NCBI RefSeq assembly: GCF_029227915.1
Contig: NC_079876.1
Span: forward strand, 17,920,001-17,980,000
Direction: 5' to 3'
Length of the DNA stretch: 60,000 bases
From: Hydractinia symbiolongicarpus
Taxonomy: Eukaryota; Cnidaria; Hydrozoa; Anthoathecata; Hydractiniidae
The notes under the pieces are model-generated. The model did no database searches. It had not been told where the DNA came from and worked only from the letters and a program-made list of their open reading frames with translations. Position numbers and translations under genes: made by a program. Below, one piece after another: positions 56,165 through 60,000 of this stretch (its first letter is position 1; every line of letters starts with the position of its first letter).

Positions 56165-56750
56165 AGCTCAACGTACAAATTTGTCGGTGATTGTGTCCCT
56201 TAAGGTTCTGTGCTTGGTCCTCTTTTATGATTATGAGATAACAAAACAGCAAGCTGTAGTGATTCGACTAGTCTAATGACTCTTATTTTAAATGGTAGAG
56301 GTTAAACCCTCTAAAGATCTCTATGCAAAGCAAGTCCTTATCTACATAAATGATCAACATCATGCTATGAAGTACCTTCTTGTCCATCACTTTGTCGATG
56401 ACACTAATCTGACATGCTTCAACAAGACGTTAAAGTCACTTTCCAAGAGAATCAACATTTATCTCAAGCTCTTGATGTAATGGCTCAATGCCAACAAAAT
56501 TTCCTTAAATGCAAGTAAAACTGAATATACCTTGTTTAGGCACGAACTTAAACAAGTAAAATATGACTTTAGGATCAAAATGAACGGCAAAGGAATCCTC
56601 TTCTTAGTGACGCTATTAATTATCTTGGCATTTTCTTGGACTCTAACACGATTTGGAAATCTCACATCAGTGCTGCTGCAAAAAAAACTCAAAAGGACAA
56701 ATGGAGCACTCTCCTTGTCCTCAGATTGCGTCCTTCCACTTTAAAGGAGT
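56165..56750 (+). pseudogene. Non-LTR (jockey-like) reverse transcriptase remnant
   Basis: GSVLGPLL near 56195-56227 is the RT palm motif. A 108-bp repeat intervenes, and LIYINDQHHAM, HHFVDDTNLTCFNKTLKSL (the catalytic DD, here VDD) follow from 56335. After a stop, WLNANK, KTEYTLFRHELKQVKYDFRI continues, ending near RTNGALS at about 56720. The order matches the thumb side of jockey/CR1-type RTs common in invertebrates. Stops and frameshifts show it is dead. Confidence 0.75.
56228..56334 (+). repeat. 108-bp dispersed repeat, copy 3, inserted in the RT frame
   Basis: TGATTATGAGATAACAAAAC to TATGCAAAGCAAG interrupts the RT between GPLL and LIYIND. Removing it brings the two sides back in frame with one residue between, and no obvious target duplication is left. 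Copies 1 and 2 are at 21936 and 41820. Confidence 0.75.
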
Positions 56751-57196
56751 GGTCCCACAAAAAATCAAAAAAAAAAAATAATAATTTTATCTTATTTTAT
56801 CAGATGGTAATTTATTTACGGTGAAAAGCCATGGTCCACAACCCTCTCCAATTCGCCTACAGCGATGTTGACGTCTAAGTTGTGACGTCGCTACCATATA
56901 GACTGAGAGGGTTGCAAATTATAGCTTACAGATTTTGACTGATTCATTTTGACTAATCAGTCACTCAGTCAGTCAAAAATCAAATAGCATGGCCCGCAAC
57001 CCTCCCCATCTCAACTAAGGGGCAGGGACGTCAAAATCGTGACGTAATTTTCACACTCTATGCGTAGTCCAACAATATGTGGCCCGCAGCCGGCGAAGGA
57101 AATTTAGGTTCCGTACTGCGTGGTTACTGATAACCTGTTAGGCTATAGTTTTAACTCCCATCCGTCAGGATTAGTCAAAGACTCACGCCTTTTGGG
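56751..57196. other. Intergenic DNA with a short inverted-sense repeat pair
   Basis: The phrases CATGGTCCACAACCCTCTCC (56830) and CATGGCCCGCAACCCTCCCC (56990), each followed by a GACGT-containing stretch, are diverged direct repeats about 160 bases apart. CAGTCA-type iterations occur near 56935-56985. No gene. Confidence 0.4.
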
Positions 57197-57445
57197 TTGG
57201 ATTCTTCCCGTACTATCATGGCTACAGCAGATATGTTAGCGCGGGTGCTTACTGATTTACAGTGTGATAATATTGAATCTATTCGTAAAATGCAAAAAGA
57301 ACTTTTAGAAAGTGTTCATTCTCGAGCATTTTTGTTGTCTGGGGATATTTACCCCTGGCTGGTAAAAGTCTTCATCGGAATTCAGGCCCAGATATATACC
57401 TTCTATCTGAGGCGAGGTGTGAAGATAAAGGAATTATTGCTTTAA
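57197..57445 (+). other. Short ORF, possible SF2 helicase fragment
   Basis: The frame contains LARVLTDLQCDNIESIRKMQ and KELLESVHSRAFLL, a helical region of the kind that precedes motif I in RecQ-like helicases (LxxxQxExLESVxxxxDxxxxLPTGxGKS). The expected GKS appears only in another frame (AGKSL near 57360). Speculative. Confidence 0.2.
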
Positions 57446-60000
57446 GGTGGGAAGTATGTTTTTTACTCTCCAACACACCTTGCATTTATTTAAAGGTTTT
57501 CAGTACATCCGCTACGAAAAGCTAGTTGGGGAGAGCTTTATACAACAGACTATTAAAACCAAATACAAAAAGATTTAATTAGCTATAGCTAGGGCTAATA
57601 CACCTTTACGATAATTCGGAAAAAATAACGCTTATTTTGCGATCAGAGGAGGTAAACATCACACTTTTATAAGAGTTTATTAAGGAGAAAACACGTTTTT
57701 TCGTGATAACATTTCTTGCCGCCTTTTGTTTTTAATGAAAAGTACACATAAGTTGCATCTTATTATTATTAACGTTTCCTGAAAATTTGAAAGAAATTGA
57801 TACGACGGAAGTTAAAAAACTGGAGAAAACACGCTTTCGTCTCTAACAAACTCTTATAAAAACACGATTTTTACCTCCTTTTTCCGATATTGTAAAACGA
57901 TGGAGAGCCGTAGGAACGCATGTACAATTGAATTATCGTAAAGGTGTATTGTTTTTGTAATATGAGCTGTGAACAGAATTTTTAGCATTGCGGAGGAATT
58001 CTTTCTCAATTAATATTTGTGTTGTTATTAGAAGCAAGAACTTGACATCTGGATAAGTAAGGTTGGCGATGAAAATAAACAACTCTTCGAATGGCTATTA
58101 GGAAACAAGGTTTGTTGAGTAAAAGGTCGTGGTAAAATATATTATTTTTAGATCCAATCCATCAGGAGACTGTCTATACAGCTCAGCATCGTTGGTATTG
58201 GCATAGGTGATAATTCTCTTGTTGATGTTTTGAGAGTCTTGACATCTATAGAACTTTTCTTGCATCCTTCCTTTTATTCTAATTATCCTTGTTTTCAATT
58301 TGCTTTTAAAAACCAAAAGGCAAATAATTTATATCTGAGAAAAGTTTATTCAGATTTTCCCTTTCCTATATTGTTTGTGATATGACTCTTTCTCCTGAGG
58401 AGGCAGTTAAAGCAGAAGCAATCAACAACTGTAACCCCAAGACATGGTTTCCTTTTCTACCAATACTTGCCTTGTCAACAGTAATAAAGAGAAAAATTAA
58501 CACATTTAACCCACAATTCGGCTTGTTATAGTATGTTACAACTTTCTTTACACAGTGTATATTGCCACACCCATCTATTTTACCTGATGAAGATCAGTTA
58601 AAAATTTTATTTTGTTATGAAGATATTGTTAAGTCTGGTGTAGACTTCAAGCCAAATCATTATGTTCCCCTTTTTCCAGGTTGCAACTTTCTTAACTGAA
58701 AGTTGCATTTTCCTATTTCAGCATGCAAAAAGCAGTAAAAAGCCCTTCTTAATTCTTCTTTTAAAGTTCAAACAAAACTTAAGTTTAGCCCTATGAATAA
58801 ACAAATATATCTGAACAAATACATGGGTTGAGGTGTGTTTGTATCATATCACATGTATGTATATTTCATCTTCATTATCCTGACCTTTCCATATTCTTAT
58901 TGTTTTTGATATTATTGTGTTTCATTTTGCTGTCCATGGCTGGTGTGATCATTTGATTCACCTAGTCATGCTGATGAAGCCTGATATTGGCAGAAACAGC
59001 AAGAGTTTATAAATAATGTAATATATTCACAATTGTCTTACTTTATTGTAGTTAATCCCTGTTAATTTTAGTGGTTTTATCTATCTAAAATCAGACGTGT
59101 AAGACGGAGATTTGATTCTAATAAAAGATGTTCTTAGGAGATTTTCTAATAGCTTAGCGTTTCTTTTGGTCAATTTTATTAATAACTAAATAAATCCGAA
59201 GACAATTTTCGCCGATTTTTGTACCCGCAAAGCTTAAAATTTAGCCCCCAGCTGCTAAATTCAAGACTCAGTCTTGACTACTCGTCGATATTAAGGCCGG
59301 GTCTGGAAATTACACGTTTTTCAGCTTATGAAAAATTGGGAACTTTATGTTTAATTAACTCGACCATTTTACGACGAAATAATATAACTCGTTCATATTT
59401 TGGTCAGCAAAGCCTCCTCTTTTCAAAAATGATAACCTCGGTTTCAGATTCCTTCTCGTATGACCACAGGGAGCTCCAGAAGTAGGGGTACCAAAAATAG
59501 CATGTTTTCGAAAACCGCTGAAGTTTTGTCGAGTCACTGGGAAAAAAAACACATAAATTGGTAAGTTAACATGACAATGTTACAAAATCGTACGTGACAT
59601 AAGTCCCAACTTCAATATAAAGCAGTAAAAATTGCCAATCTTTCCCATATTTTGTGCCAATTTTGGAAACGTCATTCATTTTGTACAATTTATTGCTATT
59701 CGTTAATTTTTGCACTTATGCCTTGAACAAAACCCATTCTGCATTATCTAAGCTACACTTTCTACTACATTTTTACAACTGGTGTGCAATATTCAGCCAG
59801 CGGCAGAAGCATTTCAATGCACTACCTTTAAAAATCCCTGAACTTCGCCGCCATTGTTTGGTCCGTCATTTTTACGACCTAGCTAATGACAATCTCGTCC
59901 CCGGGGCCGGTTTACTTTTTCGACAATCTTGGAAGGAGCCCTGGGGAAGAGGTTGATCACGTAAACAAGCAAACTGCAACTTTGCAGAAGCCATCATAAA
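57446..60000. other. Unassigned DNA to the end of the window
   Basis: Several short frames give no recognisable domain: 58316-58098 minus; about 58562-58698 plus, with LPDEDQLKILFCYEDIVKSG; 59219-59485 plus; 59654-59956 plus. GATGAAGCCTGATATTGGCA near 58974 and GATGAAGATCAG near 58588 resemble sequence near the ends of invertebrate retroelements. ACACCTTTACGATAATTCGG (57599) and TGAATTATCGTAAAGGTGTA (57931) are inverted matches that may bound a 350-bp non-autonomous element (57599-57950). Confidence 0.35.

Noticed and set aside
1-60000. CRISPR arrays, operons or bacterial signals
   Set aside because: No regular repeat-spacer array or operon structure; introns, SINE and nuclear rDNA show eukaryotic DNA.

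Overview
The window is animal nuclear DNA: AT-rich, with spliced genes (GT-AG introns) and many decayed mobile elements. A receptor tyrosine kinase, nuclear-type 18S and 5.8S rRNA fragments, Penelope-like, jockey-like, Tc1-like and pogo-like debris and a tRNA-derived SINE all fit an early-branching metazoan. I favour a cnidarian, possibly a hydrozoan, but the species cannot be fixed from the sequence alone.

Positions 1-31,000 are dominated by one large plus-strand gene. I reconstructed 33 exons (1802-30251, about 3,150 residues) with consistent splice phases. They encode an ectodomain of 12 tandem nidogen-like (NIDO) modules, two FN3-like modules, one transmembrane helix, a complete FGFR/VEGFR-like tyrosine kinase and a tyrosine-bearing tail. 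Every NIDO module uses the same two exons (about 122 bp, then about 496 bp; phases 1-0-1), so the ectodomain grew by duplication of a symmetric exon pair. The signal-peptide exon was not found with confidence. The introns hold a pogo/Tigger-related MITE (just upstream), a Penelope-like GIY-YIG remnant, foldback elements, a head-to-tail array of Helitron-like elements and a long-TIR MITE.

Positions 31,000-45,000 contain no convincing host gene. They hold inverted Helitron-like copies, a 136-bp near-perfect palindrome, a 4.6-kb Helitron-like element joined head-to-tail to a 0.7-kb relative, a tRNA-derived SINE, segmental duplications, a two- to four-copy dispersed repeat and a dead Tigger/jerky-like transposase end.

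Positions 45,398-49,344 form a composite element bounded by two direct 203-bp blocks with TA target duplication. Inside are a broken Tc1-like transposase, a cluster of TGCGTCA/TGACGCA repeats and a broken HUH-endonuclease/SF3-helicase Rep-like gene.

Positions 49,345-60,000 hold displaced rDNA: a minus-strand 5.8S-ITS1-18S 3' end and a plus-strand central 18S piece. The latter is interrupted by a solo LTR that itself carries a Tc1-like element. Also present are a truncated RING finger, a Cys-rich ORF, and a reverse transcriptase split by a 108-bp repeat. The last 3 kb holds nothing I can name.
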